DNA from: Methanothermococcus sp. SCGC AD-155-E23
GTDB lineage: Archaea; AGJL01; Methanococci; Methanococcales; Methanococcaceae
Assembly (NCBI GenBank): GCA_019561615.1
Contig: JAHEQA010000046.1
Location: 1 to 39,297, forward strand
Reading direction: 5' to 3'
DNA length: 39,297 nucleotides
The position numbers were made by a program, and so were the translations under genes. Below the pieces are notes generated by a model. That model had not been told where the DNA came from and searched no databases. It saw only the letters and a program-made list of their open reading frames with translations. Shown here in pieces: positions 8,468 through 18,335 of the stretch. Numbering within the stretch: the first letter of the stretch is position 1; each line of letters opens with the position of its first letter.

Positions 8468-9781
8468 ATGAAGAATGTGGCACTTATCTATCCAAATAAG
8501 TTTAAGGGAGGTATCTCCTGTTTAGCCATGCATGTTCTCTACCACCACCTGAACAAGTACAGGGATGTCCGTTGTGATATGTACTTCCTGGAGAACTACT
8601 CCCAGATAAAAAATAGAGATGCCATTATCGTTACATTACAGTACGAGAACGATTACTTCAACGTAGTGAGAATAGTGGAGGAACTTAGGAGTAAAAATCC
8701 AGATGCTATCTTCATTGCAGGAGGTCCCTGTAGTATGGCCAATCCACTACCCCTATGTGACTTCTTCGACGTCTTTGTAGTAGGGGAGATAGAGGGTAGT
8801 GATATTATGTACCGTCTCATCAACAGGGAGAGGGATGTGGAGGGAGCCTACTTCCCAGAGTATCACGGTAGAAGTAGGGAGGACTTCAGGAGAATAGAGA
8901 GGGTGTATCCTAGAAAACTTGGTATCGAGGACTACCCAGTAAGGCAATTCACCCATCCATCAGGAGCCTATGGAAAGGCCTATCTCCTTGAGATAGGTAG
9001 AGGTTGTCCAAGGAGATGTAAATTCTGTATGGCTAGAGCTATTTACTATCCCCCAAGATTTCGGAGATTGGAGGATCTGATCTACCTTGTAGATGAGGGG
9101 CTGAAGTATACAGATGCAGAGAAGGTGGCACTTATAGCCCCCTCAGTTGGAGACTACAGACATATAGTGGAGTTGTGCCAATATATAAGGGGGAGATACA
9201 ACCTACCTATCTCTCCCTCCTCCCTAAGGGCAGACACTGTAAGTGAGGAACTTCTAGAGGTACTGGATATTAAGACCTTAACTATAGCACCAGAGGCTGG
9301 AAGCGAGAGGTTGAGAGATTACATAGGAAAGGACATATCAGATGAGGATATAGAGAGGGCGTTAGAGGTTGCAGAGAGGATGGGTATAGAGGGGGTAAAA
9401 CTTTACTTCATGGTAGGGTTGCCCACAGAGGAGAGGGAGGATATAGAGGGAATAATAAATATGTGTAGGAAGGTAAAAGAGAGGTTCAGAAGGGTGTCTG
9501 TAAGTGTAAACCCCTTTATTCCAAAACCCTGTACAGAATTTGAGAAGGAGCCCTTTAACATGGAATCTAAAAAGACTATAAAATACATAGAGAAATCCTT
9601 AAGAAGATACGGTATCCAGGTTACCTATGAGAACTTTAACTCCATGGTTGTACAGTGTGTCCTAGCTAGAGGTGATGCATCCCTTGGAGGTTTACTGAGG
9701 GAGTACAAAAAACCAAATCAACTACTGAGGTATCTAAAAAAGAAGGGACTTCTAGAGAGGTATATAGGGCCCTTAGAGTAG
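8468..9781 (+). CDS. Radical SAM protein with B12-binding-like N-terminal domain
   Basis: The 437-residue protein has an N-terminal Rossmann-like domain similar to the B12-binding domains of this class (VALIYPN at the start, FIAGGPCSMANP near 82-93). The radical SAM cluster motif CPRRCKFC has Cys at 180, 184 and 187. The barrel that follows has LTIAPEAGSERLRDYIGK and LYFMVGLPTEEREDI, typical of B12-dependent radical SAM proteins such as the methylthiotransferase-like and YgiQ-like groups. It probably binds one [4Fe-4S] cluster and S-adenosylmethionine. Substrate and reaction are unknown. It has its own upstream region and ends exactly where porF ends on the other strand. Confidence 0.85.
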   Translation: MKNVALIYPNKFKGGISCLAMHVLYHHLNKYRDVRCDMYFLENYSQIKNRDAIIVTLQYENDYFNVVRIVEELRSKNPDAIFIAGGPCSMANPLPLCDFFDVFVVGEIEGSDIMYRLINRERDVEGAYFPEYHGRSREDFRRIERVYPRKLGIEDYPVRQFTHPSGAYGKAYLLEIGRGCPRRCKFCMARAIYYPPRFRRLEDLIYLVDEGLKYTDAEKVALIAPSVGDYRHIVELCQYIRGRYNLPISPSSLRADTVSEELLEVLDIKTLTIAPEAGSERLRDYIGKDISDEDIERALEVAERMGIEGVKLYFMVGLPTEEREDIEGIINMCRKVKERFRRVSVSVNPFIPKPCTEFEKEPFNMESKKTIKYIEKSLRRYGIQVTYENFNSMVVQCVLARGDASLGGLLREYKKPNQLLRYLKKKGLLERYIGPLE

Positions 9782-10195
9782 TTAGATGTAGGAGTATATC
9801 TTTTTAAGTTTTGAGGCCAGTTTCTCCCTCTTGACTACAACACTTTCTTCCCTGTACTGTAGTGCTCCAGTTGGACATACCCTCTTACATATCTCAACAT
9901 CTTCACTGTAACATCCATGACATTTAAAGGCCTTTCCAGTGTTGGGGTCTATCCTTATAATTCCAAAGGGACAGGCATCTACACATAGGCCACAGCCAAT
10001 ACATCTCTCATTTATTACAACCTTATCCTCTATCCACTCTATGGCTCCCACTGGACATACGTTGTAGCAGGGGGCATCCTCACAGTGCATACACTTTATA
10101 GGGACATTATCTATCACCACTATACCATTTGTTGGGCATGCCCTCTCACAACTTCCACAACCTATACAGAGTTTAATATTAGGTATCAACTTCAT
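9782..10195 (-). CDS. porF: Polyferredoxin PorF of pyruvate oxidoreductase operon
   Basis: This 137-residue protein has four cysteine sets: 10/13/16/20, 35/38/43/47, 65/68/71/75 and 92/95/103/107. It can hold up to four [4Fe-4S] clusters, in the style of HycB/DMSO-reductase B subunits. It is the last gene of the por operon, 16 bp after porE. In Methanococcus maripaludis PorE and PorF are reported to be needed for full pyruvate oxidoreductase activity and probably pass electrons to it during CO2 fixation. No membrane segment is seen. Confidence 0.9.
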   Translation of the reverse strand: MKLIPNIKLCIGCGSCERACPTNGIVVIDNVPIKCMHCEDAPCYNVCPVGAIEWIEDKVVINERCIGCGLCVDACPFGIIRIDPNTGKAFKCHGCYSEDVEICKRVCPTGALQYREESVVVKREKLASKLKKIYSYI

Positions 10196-10211
10196 CCTTC
10201 CACCGTGAAGG

Positions 10212-10715
10212 TTATAGTCTACTATCTACCTTGGCGGGAACAAGTATCTTGGAGATTATGGAGTCCCTTCTAAATTCTCTTCTTCTTAATTTACTTATAA
10301 TCTCCAGGTTTTTACTTCTCTTTTCAAAGATAAGGTCATTTATATCTACTACCTCTAGGCACCTCTTGGAACAGGCCTTAACACAGGCGTACTCCTCCTC
10401 CCTCTCTATACATAGGGAGCACTTATGGGCTATATCCTCCATAGTTATTGCACCGAAGGGGCAGGCCAGGGCACATAGTCCACAACCTATACACTTGGAC
10501 CCATCTAGGTAGATTATTTCTCCTCTCTTTTCAATAGCCTCTACTGGACATACCTCTTTACATGGGGCTGCGGCACAGTGTTGACATACTATGGGTAGAT
10601 ACCTTCCGTTGTGTTCCATTATCCCTATTCTACTTATACCATGGAGAATTGCACATGCCCTAACACAGGCACCACAGTTGTCACACTGGTCGTTAACCAT
10701 TATAAGTTTCTTCAT
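10212..10715 (-). CDS. porE: Polyferredoxin PorE of pyruvate oxidoreductase operon
   Basis: The 167-residue protein has cysteine sets at 11/14/17/21, 44/47/52/56, 75/78/81/85 and 99/102/111/115, fit for four [4Fe-4S] clusters. The C-terminal 45 residues are a basic tail with no cysteine (KLRRREFRRDS). It is close to PorF in layout, so the two probably arose by duplication. It sits 19 bp downstream of porB and should be co-transcribed. The ATG is preceded by GGGGATAGG. The likely role is electron transfer to or from the PorABCD core. Confidence 0.9.
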   Translation of the reverse strand: MKKLIMVNDQCDNCGACVRACAILHGISRIGIMEHNGRYLPIVCQHCAAAPCKEVCPVEAIEKRGEIIYLDGSKCIGCGLCALACPFGAITMEDIAHKCSLCIEREEEYACVKACSKRCLEVVDINDLIFEKRSKNLEIISKLRRREFRRDSIISKILVPAKVDSRL

Positions 10716-10734
10716 CCTATCCCCACTCCAAAAG

Positions 10735-11628
10735 TTATTCCAATCCTAGGAGTTTACACCTTTCATCTACGTACTTCTGAAGAATCTCAATATCCTCATC
10801 TGTTAAGTGTCTGTACCTCTTCTGCATCCTTATATACTCCTTTAGAGGTTTCCTCTTTGCAGGCCTGTAGGTGATCCTGAACTCTCCATGTTCAATCTCG
10901 TAAAGTGGGAAGAATCCTGTCTCAACTGCCAACCTACCTATCTTGATGGTATCCTCTGGGTTGTACCCCCATCCCACTGTACAGGGCTGCAGTACATGGA
11001 TAAATGCAGGTCCCTCTATCTCACAGGCCTTCTTCACCTTCTTCATTAGATCCTCGGGATAACTTATACATGCGGTGGCAACGTAGGGAATCCCATGGGC
11101 TGCTGCAATCATGGCCATGTCCTTCTTAGGTCTGTCCTCACCTTTACTCCTCTTCCCTGCAGGAGCTGTTGTTGCAGAGGCAAAAAGTGGGGTGGCACTA
11201 CTTCTCTGAACTCCAGTGTTCATGTAGGCCTCGTTGTCGTACATAATATATACTATGTCATGTCCTCTCTCCAGTGCTCCACTTAGAGCCTGGAAACCTA
11301 TATCTGCAGTACCTCCATCTCCAATTATAGGCATGACAGTTATCTTCCTATCCTTGAATTTTCCCCTTTTCTTCAGGGCCTTTATAGCCCTCTCTATACC
11401 ACTTGCTACAGCCCCTCCACATTCAAAGGCTGTATGTATCCAGGGTACCCTCCAGGCAGTTTCAGGGTAGGGGGTGGTAAATACCTCTAAACATCCTGTG
11501 GAATTTACTACTATTACATCTCTTCCAGCAGCCTTCAAGGCCATTCTTACAAGAATAGAGGCACCACAGCCTGCACATCCCCTGTGGCCAGGTGCCAACA
11601 ACTCCTCCCTTGGAAATCTCTTACCCAT
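10735..11628 (-). CDS. porB: Pyruvate:ferredoxin oxidoreductase beta subunit
   Basis: The 297-residue protein has the thiamine diphosphate motif starting [18 protein letters not shown] and ending in [14 protein letters not shown]. The cysteines that bind the proximal [4Fe-4S] cluster begin with [10 protein letters not shown] (Cys18, Cys21) and include NSTGCLEVF. PorB carries the catalytic cofactor. In methanogens the complex mainly makes pyruvate from acetyl-CoA, CO2 and reduced ferredoxin. The ATG follows GGTGATACC, 11 bp after porA. Confidence 0.96.
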   Translation of the reverse strand: MGKRFPREELLAPGHRGCAGCGASILVRMALKAAGRDVIVVNSTGCLEVFTTPYPETAWRVPWIHTAFECGGAVASGIERAIKALKKRGKFKDRKITVMPIIGDGGTADIGFQALSGALERGHDIVYIMYDNEAYMNTGVQRSSATPLFASATTAPAGKRSKGEDRPKKDMAMIAAAHGIPYVATACISYPEDLMKKVKKACEIEGPAFIHVLQPCTVGWGYNPEDTIKIGRLAVETGFFPLYEIEHGEFRITYRPAKRKPLKEYIRMQKRYRHLTDEDIEILQKYVDERCKLLGLE

Positions 11629-11639
11629 GGTATCACCTT

Positions 11640-12800
11640 TTACTCTTTAAGACCTATCCACTTAGTTTCCACATCCTTAGACTCCTCCAGGTGTTTAACT
11701 ATCTCCTCTATATTTCTAGGAGTGATATCCCTACCTCCCAAACCTACTATGTAGTTACATATCTTCTTATCTCTCAAGGTCGCCATTATTTCAGTACCTA
11801 AGGCTCCCATGTTAAGCCCAAAGGAGATGTTTCTGTCTAACACCCCAATGTTCTCCGCCCCCTCCAACATCTCCTTTATCTCCTCCTTTGGAAATGGCCT
11901 GAAGGTTCTTATCCTTAGGAGCCCTATGTTTTTCCCCTTCTTTTTCAGTCTATCTATAACGTACCTTATAGTCTCACATACACTACCCATGGCAACAAGT
12001 ACAGTATCTGCATTCTCCAGGTTGTACCCCTCCACCAATCCATTTCCATATCTCCTGTTGAACAACTGGTAGTACTCCTCATTTACCCTCTTTATAACCT
12101 CCTTGGCCCTCTCTATGGCATCGTTTATCTGTTTCCTGGTCTCCATGTAACACTCAGGTACTCCAACTGGACCCTGGGTTATAGGTCTATCTGGATCTAG
12201 ATAGGCATGTTTAGGTTCATAGATCCCCAGGTAATCCCTAACCTTTCTCTCATCAGGGATATACACAGGTTCTACGGTATGGGTGAGAATAAACCCATCT
12301 ATACAGACCATAACTGGTAGTAGAACATCCTCATCCTCTGCAATTTTATAGGCCTGTATTATACTGTCCAGGGTCTCCTGGTTATTCTGGGCGTAGATCT
12401 GTATCCAGCCAGTGTCCCTCTCTGTTACAGAGTCCTGGTGATCACACCATATATTTATTGGTGCAGAGAGTGCCCTGTTTGTGTTGAGCATAACTATAGG
12501 TAACCTCATACCAGAGGCAATATACAACATCTCATGCATCAACGCCAAACCCTGGGCTGCAGTTGCTGTAAAGGTCCTCACCCCAGTTGCAGAGGCACCT
12601 ATACAGGCTGCCATTGCCGAGTGCTCACTTTCCACTTTAATATACTCTGCATCAAATTCTCCGTCTGCAATAAATTTCGCCAACATTTCAACACATTCAC
12701 TCTGGGGTGTTATGGGATAGGCTGCAATAACCTCCACATTGGATAACTTTACACCTATGGCTGCAGCGGTAGTTCCAGTAATAACATCTACCCTCTCCAT
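11640..12800 (-). CDS. porA: Pyruvate:ferredoxin oxidoreductase alpha subunit
   Basis: I start this protein at the ATG at 12800 because GGTGG lies five bases upstream; a GTG at 12809 is in frame but would contain that site. That gives 386 residues. The motif [10 protein letters not shown] near the N-terminus is the pyruvate/2-oxoacid signature of this subunit, and [21 protein letters not shown] and [14 protein letters not shown] are also typical. It forms the substrate and CoA side of the active site with PorB. It lies 10 bp after porD. Confidence 0.95.
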   Translation of the reverse strand: MERVDVITGTTAAAIGVKLSNVEVIAAYPITPQSECVEMLAKFIADGEFDAEYIKVESEHSAMAACIGASATGVRTFTATAAQGLALMHEMLYIASGMRLPIVMLNTNRALSAPINIWCDHQDSVTERDTGWIQIYAQNNQETLDSIIQAYKIAEDEDVLLPVMVCIDGFILTHTVEPVYIPDERKVRDYLGIYEPKHAYLDPDRPITQGPVGVPECYMETRKQINDAIERAKEVIKRVNEEYYQLFNRRYGNGLVEGYNLENADTVLVAMGSVCETIRYVIDRLKKKGKNIGLLRIRTFRPFPKEEIKEMLEGAENIGVLDRNISFGLNMGALGTEIMATLRDKKICNYIVGLGGRDITPRNIEEIVKHLEESKDVETKWIGLKE

Positions 12801-12810
12801 AATATCCACC

Positions 12811-13071
12811 TTATTTCTCCTCCCTTACCCTAGTTATGGCATTTGTAGGACACTCCTTGGAACATATTAGACATCCCTTACAGTAGTCGTAGTTTATCCT
12901 GAAGTTTTCCTCCTCATCCTCGTATATAGCCCCCTCTGGACAGAAGATATAGCATATCTCGCACTTTATACACTTCTCAGTGTTTAAGATAGGCCTAAAG
13001 GTCCTCCAGCCTCCAGTTTTGTTCCTAACTGTACTTCCAGGTTCGTATATGATGGCACCTATGGTTACCAT
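12811..13071 (-). CDS. porD: Pyruvate:ferredoxin oxidoreductase delta subunit
   Basis: This 86-residue ferredoxin-like subunit has two cluster motifs, CIKCEICYIFCPEGAIY and CKGCLICSKECPTNAI, for two [4Fe-4S] clusters. It carries electrons between the catalytic core and external ferredoxin. The N-terminal arm (EPGSTVRNKTGGWRTFRPI) is the usual one for PorD of four-subunit archaeal enzymes. The ATG is six bases after GAGGTG. Confidence 0.94.
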   Translation of the reverse strand: MVTIGAIIYEPGSTVRNKTGGWRTFRPILNTEKCIKCEICYIFCPEGAIYEDEEENFRINYDYCKGCLICSKECPTNAITRVREEK

Positions 13072-13083
13072 TTAATACACCTC

Positions 13084-13614
13084 TTAATTTTCTGAGAGAA
13101 TGCTGTAGGCTACCTCTGCAGCTTTGGCGTTTTTCTCCCCAAGTTTTCCCTTGAAGGTATCCAGTATAGCCCTTCTAAGGGAGTCAAAAGATATTAACTT
13201 GGTAGCACCTACAAATGCCCCTAACATAGTGGTATTAACTATGGGAACACCGAGAATATCTAGGGCTATCCCTGTGGCATCTATGGTGTATGTCTTAAAG
13301 CCTAGATCTAGCTCCTCCTTAGTGGTATTCACAATAACTGCTCCACCTTCTTTCAACCCCTTCACCACATTAACGGCATCTAGAAGGGTAGGATCTAGGA
13401 CTATTACGTAATCTGGGTTGTACACCTGAGATCTTATAAGGATCCTTTTATCGTCTATCCTTGTAAAGGCCATAACTGGAGCTCCCCTCCTTTCAACACC
13501 AAAAAATGGAAATCCCTGGCAGTATTTACCGTCGTAAAAGGCAGCCTTTGCTAAAATTTTGGCAGCAGTAACTGCCCCCTGACCCCCTCTACCATGAAAT
13601 CTGATCTCAATCAT
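13084..13614 (-). CDS. porC: Pyruvate:ferredoxin oxidoreductase gamma subunit
   Basis: The first gene of the por operon. From the ATG at 13614 the protein has 176 residues and opens [19 protein letters not shown], the hallmark of the gamma subunit. GAGGTGGAGGT lies directly upstream of this ATG. An in-frame upstream start at 13653 would add 13 residues that look non-coding and would overlap the promoter's start region. The name porG is also used for this subunit. The order gamma-delta-alpha-beta-E-F is the known Methanococcus arrangement. Confidence 0.94.
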
Positions 13615-13670
13615 ACCTCCACCTCGGAGAAATAATTGGTCATTATTAATCATTACAAAACTTAGGATTG

Positions 13671-13686
13671 TGATATATAAACCTTT
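13671..13686 (-). promoter_or_regulatory. por operon promoter (TATA box)
   Basis: Read on the minus strand the sequence is AAAGGTTTATATATCA. It is about 63 bp upstream of the porC ATG, which gives an expected start near 13652 and a leader of about 38 nt. The T-rich stretch between it and the M50 protease gene (13687-13738) holds no gene. Confidence 0.6.
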
Positions 13687-13738
13687 GTATTTTTCTACAA
13701 TTGTCGAATTATAATTATAAAAAAAGATTTATCCTCTA

Positions 13739-14338
13739 TTAGAAAAACACCCAGAAAAACAGGGGCAACGACACAACTGCCCATACTAAGGGGTTCCAGG
13801 AGAGGACTTTAAACCCGTCGAAGGGAGGTATGGGGAGTAAGTTGAAGGCTGCCAGATAGAGGTTTATATACGTCCCAAGGTAGAGTATGAAAGAGAGGAG
13901 GGAGAAGGGTGGGAAAAAGGTGGAGAGGAGGGTGAAGATAGCTGCCATGAGTACATTGGAGAGGGGACCTGCAAGGGCGATTATACCACTTTCCTCTGGA
14001 GTTAGGTAGTCTTTGAAGATATAGACTGCCCCTGGAGCTATAAAGGTAAATCCTACCAGTATCTTTAGAATAAGTGCCAGGATCAATCCCTCAAACCAGG
14101 CCCTAAATTCACTGTAGGCTCCAAAGTACCTTGCCACAGTTCTATGGGCCAACTCGTGGAAGATGAAACTACTACCTACAAGGATTAGTGAGATAATAAA
14201 CCTGTAGAGAAAGGCTGGATCCTCAAATATATGGAATCCCCTTCCAGGCCATGCAAAGATAAGGGCTATTGCTACTGTAGATATTACCAGATCTCTGATC
14301 TCCTGGGGAGAGAAGTGAAGGATATTGTAATTTATCAT
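13739..14338 (-). CDS. Site-2-type membrane metalloprotease (M50 family)
   Basis: The 199-residue protein has about five to six membrane helices. The zinc motif HELAH is at 61-65 within one helix. The third ligand lies in the late motif NLLPIPPFDG, the family's NxxPxxxLDG-type motif. Such proteases cut membrane-anchored substrates within the bilayer. It is the short archaeal form without a PDZ domain or CBS pair. The substrate is unknown. It lies 9 bp downstream of prs, so the two are probably co-transcribed. Confidence 0.88.
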   Translation of the reverse strand: MINYNILHFSPQEIRDLVISTVAIALIFAWPGRGFHIFEDPAFLYRFIISLILVGSSFIFHELAHRTVARYFGAYSEFRAWFEGLILALILKILVGFTFIAPGAVYIFKDYLTPEESGIIALAGPLSNVLMAAIFTLLSTFFPPFSLLSFILYLGTYINLYLAAFNLLPIPPFDGFKVLSWNPLVWAVVSLPLFFWVFF

Positions 14339-14347
14339 GTTACCACT

Positions 14348-15253
<906 letters not shown>

Positions 15254-15299
15254 TTACTATGAAAACTCTTACATATAGATAAAAATTTTGGTGAAAACT

Positions 15300-16067
15300 A
15301 TGGAGGACGTGGAAAAAACCATTGAGAAACTTACTAACTTTATAAGAGATGTTGTAAAAAGAGCTAAGGCCAAAGGTGTGGTCGTTGGACTAAGTGGAGG
15401 TATAGACAGTTCCCTTGTAGCCACACTCTGTGTAAAGGCTCTTGGAAGGGATAAGGTACTGGGGGTTATAATGCCTGAGAGGGATACAGATCCAAAGGAT
15501 GTTGAAGATGCCAAGATGATCGCGGAAAAACTAGGTATAAAGTATATAGTATCTGACATTACAGATGTATTAAAGGCCTTTGGAGCAGGGGGTTACGTTC
15601 CTACAAGGGAGTTTGACAGGATAGCAGATGGGAATCTAAAGGCTAGGGTAAGGATGTGTATTCTCTACTACTTTGCAAATAAGAGAAAACTCCTTGTTGC
15701 AGGTACCTCTAACAAGTCAGAACTCTATATGGGGTACGGGACTAAGTACGGAGATCTAGGTAGTGACTTCCTGGTTATAGGCAACCTCTTTAAAAGTGAG
15801 GTTAGAGAGTTGGCAAGGTATCTAGGAGTACCTCAGGAGATAATAGATAAGCCTCCATCTGCAGGTCTTTGGAAGGGACAGAGGGATGAGGATGAGCTGG
15901 GGATAACCTATGAGTTACTGGATAAGATACTTGAGAGGATAGAGAGGGGAGAAGATAAGGAGAAGATAGCCAGGGATTTAAATGTCCCACCCTCCCAGGT
16001 GGAGGAGATAATCAGGAGGATAGAGGCTAACAGGCATAAGTTAGGTCCTATATTCCCTCCAGAGTAA
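15300..16067 (+). CDS. nadE: Ammonia-dependent NAD synthetase
   Basis: From the ATG at 15300 the protein has 255 residues. GGTGA is five bases upstream, which excludes the TTG at 15288. The ATP pyrophosphatase loop SGGIDS is at 32-37. Further on are AGTSNKSELYMGYGTKYGD and the C-terminal part DKPPSAGLWKGQRDEDELG, which bind deamido-NAD and ATP. There is no nitrilase domain, so free ammonia is the expected nitrogen source. The agmatinase gene follows after two bases. It uses nicotinate adenine dinucleotide, which is also the substrate of LarB, encoded convergently nearby. Confidence 0.95.
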   Translation: MEDVEKTIEKLTNFIRDVVKRAKAKGVVVGLSGGIDSSLVATLCVKALGRDKVLGVIMPERDTDPKDVEDAKMIAEKLGIKYIVSDITDVLKAFGAGGYVPTREFDRIADGNLKARVRMCILYYFANKRKLLVAGTSNKSELYMGYGTKYGDLGSDFLVIGNLFKSEVRELARYLGVPQEIIDKPPSAGLWKGQRDEDELGITYELLDKILERIERGEDKEKIARDLNVPPSQVEEIIRRIEANRHKLGPIFPPE

Positions 16068-16069
16068 AG

Positions 16070-16933
16070 GTGGAAGGTGGGAACATCTACTTCCAGGAGT
16101 GTTACAGATACCTCTGTGCCTACTCAGATTATAGGGAGAGTGAATTTGTCATATTTGGAGTACCTTACGACGGCACAGCTACCTATAAACCTGGGGCGAG
16201 ATTTGGGCCAGATGAGGTGAGAAGGGCCTCCTGGGTGTTAGAGACCTACAGCCCAAATCTAAGGAGGGATCTAACTGAGGTTAAAATCGCAGATTTAGAT
16301 AACATTATAATAGAGGGGGATCAGAGGGAGATTCTAGATAGAATCTACAGGGCAGCCCTTGGGATTATGAGGGATGGGAAGAAGGTGGTGGTGATTGGAG
16401 GGGATCACTCCATCACATATCCTCTAGTTAAAGCTGCAAAGGAGGTTTATGGCGATTTAGTACTTGTCCACTTCGATGCCCACTGTGACTTAAGGGAGGA
16501 GTACCTGGGAAATAGGTACTCTCACGCCTCAGTTATAAGGAGATGTTACCAGGTTACAGGGGATATATACCAATTTGGCATTAGAAGTGGAGATAGGGAG
16601 GAGTGGGAATTCGCCTGGAGTAATACCCATATATTCAATAGGTTACCAGGAGAAGAGGAGATCCAGGAGATTGGATCCCTGGATAAACCAGTCTACATCA
16701 CCATAGATATAGATGTGCTAGATCCTGCCTATGCCCCTGGAACTGGTACTCCAGAACCTTGTGGATACTCCACAAAGGAGTTGATAGATGCCCTCTATCT
16801 CTTTAGAAATCTAAGAGATAAAATAGTGGGTTTTGATATTGTAGAGGTATCTCCACCCTGTGATGTAAACAGTATTACCTCCATCACCGCTGCAAAGATT
16901 ATAAGGGAACTTATACTTACCCTTGGGAGGTGA
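16070..16933 (+). CDS. speB: Agmatinase/arginase-family ureohydrolase
   Basis: The 287-residue protein has all arginase-family metal motifs: GGDHS with His113, DAHCD with Asp136, His138 and Asp140, and DIDVLDPAYAPGTGTPEPCG with the last two Asp ligands. Agmatinase hydrolyses agmatine to putrescine and urea in polyamine synthesis. Agmatine is the likely substrate because methanogens make it from arginine. Guanidino acids or arginine cannot be ruled out from sequence alone. The GTG start overlaps AGGTGG just past the nadE stop. The last 17 bp overlap the end of larB on the other strand. Confidence 0.88.
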   Translation: MEGGNIYFQECYRYLCAYSDYRESEFVIFGVPYDGTATYKPGARFGPDEVRRASWVLETYSPNLRRDLTEVKIADLDNIIIEGDQREILDRIYRAALGIMRDGKKVVVIGGDHSITYPLVKAAKEVYGDLVLVHFDAHCDLREEYLGNRYSHASVIRRCYQVTGDIYQFGIRSGDREEWEFAWSNTHIFNRLPGEEEIQEIGSLDKPVYITIDIDVLDPAYAPGTGTPEPCGYSTKELIDALYLFRNLRDKIVGFDIVEVSPPCDVNSITSITAAKIIRELILTLGR

Positions 16934-17732
16934 GATTTCTATACCTATGGATCTTCCTTGCTAGAAGTGCGGCAAAGGATGCTGCACCAAAACCGTTGTC
17001 TATATTTACCACAACCAAACCTGGGACACAGGAGGTTAGCATGGAGTAGAGGGCAGACTTACCATCCTTTCCAACCCCATACCCCACAGATACAGGTACA
17101 CCAATTACAGGGATATCCACTAAACTTGCCACAAGGGAGGGTAGTGCCCCCTCCATCCCAGCTACTACTATAATACAACATACATCCTCCTCTATCATCC
17201 TCTTCAAGGGTTCAAAGAGTCTATGTATACCAGCTATACCTACGTCGTAGGAGTATATCACCTCACAACCTAGAAACTCCCCTGTAACCCTTACCTCCTC
17301 TGCTACAGGGATATCACTTGTACCTGCAGCCAGGAGGCCAATCTTTCCATAGATCTCCTGTTTATAATCCCTCCTTTTAAGTACTACAGTAGAGGCCTTA
17401 GGGTTTACAAGGAACTGGTAATCCTGGAGATTGAAATTTTTGACAATATCTTCCATCTCCCTCTCCAGTTTCAGGATATGTTCCCTCCTAACCTTTGTTG
17501 CAAGTGCTATACCCCTCTCCTCTGCAATCCTCTTCAACGCCAGGATTATATCCTCAAAATCTTTATTTTTAGCGTATATCACCTCTGGAATCCCTGACCT
17601 TAAATCCCTGGAAATATCTAACTTAATCCTCTCCTCTATCTCCTGAATTTGATAGATCTTAAGAAGGGTTTCAGCCTCCTCAGGGGAGATCCTCTTTTCC
17701 GCCAGATCCCTTAGGATATCCCTTATCTTCAT
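16917..17732 (-). CDS. larB: LarB, PurE-like carboxylase of NPN cofactor synthesis
   Basis: The 271-residue protein has a helical N-terminal part (ISPEEAETLLKI) and a C-terminal PurE-like domain with GLLAAGTSDIPVAEEV, SYDVGIAGIHRL, VVAGMEGALPSLVASL and VPVSVGYG. LarB carboxylates and hydrolyses nicotinate adenine dinucleotide, the first step to the nickel-pincer nucleotide of lactate racemase. LarC and LarE are not in this window. Many archaea keep larB without a known racemase. The ATG follows GGAGGTAGT. Confidence 0.87.
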   Translation of the reverse strand: MKIRDILRDLAEKRISPEEAETLLKIYQIQEIEERIKLDISRDLRSGIPEVIYAKNKDFEDIILALKRIAEERGIALATKVRREHILKLEREMEDIVKNFNLQDYQFLVNPKASTVVLKRRDYKQEIYGKIGLLAAGTSDIPVAEEVRVTGEFLGCEVIYSYDVGIAGIHRLFEPLKRMIEEDVCCIIVVAGMEGALPSLVASLVDIPVIGVPVSVGYGVGKDGKSALYSMLTSCVPGLVVVNIDNGFGAASFAALLARKIHRYRNLTSQG

Positions 17733-17755
17733 ACTACCTCCTTAATTTAGAATTG

Positions 17756-17813
17756 AAACCTCAGAGCTCATACGGATCATCATCCTTCAGTTTAAGATAC
17801 TCATCATCGGTTT
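17756..17813 (-). ncRNA. C/D box guide sRNA
   Basis: On the minus strand the order is: AAACC stem strand, C box ATGATGA (17801-17807), a 10-nt guide, D' box CTGA (17787-17790), two spacer bases, C' box ATGATGA (17777-17783), a 12-nt guide, D box CTGA (17761-17764), and the pairing strand GGTTT. All four boxes are perfect, and the spacing is that of archaeal double-guide sRNAs that direct 2'-O-methylation with L7Ae, Nop5 and fibrillarin. The guides read GTATCTTAAA and TCCGTATGAGCT. The methylated bases would be the fifth in each paired target, an A in UUUAAGAUAC and a C in AGCUCAUACGGA. I could not assign the targets. The C box contains the TGA stop of the YkgJ gene. Confidence 0.85.
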
Positions 17814-18268
17814 TTACATCTTTTAAAGGCCTCTTCAGGGGTCCTCCTCTCTAAACCTAGGTACTTGGCCACAAGTAGACCATACTCTATATACTTCTCC
17901 TCAGGGGGAAGGTCCCCTATAAACATGCCAGGACATCTCTCCAGAAACCAGGGGTCGTATGTTAGTACCAACTGACCATCTGCCAACTGGATAGAGTAGG
18001 GACGTAACCTACATATCAGGGGTCTCACTGGATATATGGAGCACCTGTTACCCTTTAAAAATATACACCTATTTTTAACACCCTTTAACTCCCCTACAGT
18101 ACCGTTGAAGTAATTTACATACCTATCTACAAACTCCTTGAAGGGTATTTTTAAGTATCCACATATCCTGGCTATATCCTTCTTGGTCACAGTAGGGGGA
18201 TCGCAACACCTTCCACATCTTCTACATACCCAGGCGATATTCCTAGTATCTATCTTAACCTTGGACAT
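17804..18268 (-). CDS. YkgJ-type Zn/Fe cysteine-cluster protein
   Basis: The 154-residue protein has the family motif CRRCGRCC (Cys15, 18, 21, 22), then RCIFLKGNRCSIYPVRPLICR with three more conserved cysteines, and a final RCPGMF. The family binds a metal or iron-sulfur cluster and includes flagellin N-methylase FliB relatives, but most members have no known role. The ATG start is weakly marked. The stop codon overlaps the C box of the sRNA downstream, so the sRNA may be cut from this mRNA or have its own promoter inside the gene. Confidence 0.8.
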   Translation of the reverse strand: MSKVKIDTRNIAWVCRRCGRCCDPPTVTKKDIARICGYLKIPFKEFVDRYVNYFNGTVGELKGVKNRCIFLKGNRCSIYPVRPLICRLRPYSIQLADGQLVLTYDPWFLERCPGMFIGDLPPEEKYIEYGLLVAKYLGLERRTPEEAFKRCKNR

Positions 18269-18335
18269 CTTTTCCCATAAAAATTTTATTTTAAATTAGG
18301 TTTTAATTTTTATTAAAACTTATTTTGGTGATAAA

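Noticed and set aside
15288-15299. TTG or GTG start for nadE.
   Set aside because: These codons overlap or precede the GGTGA site, which lies five bases before the ATG at 15300.
17759-17810. A second frame after the YkgJ stop reads as a plausible acidic tail (DDEYLKLKDDDPYEL), suggesting a frameshift in the AAAA run near 17815.
   Set aside because: The same bases form perfect C, D', C' and D boxes with an end stem, which explains the repeated GATGATGA better than a protein tail.
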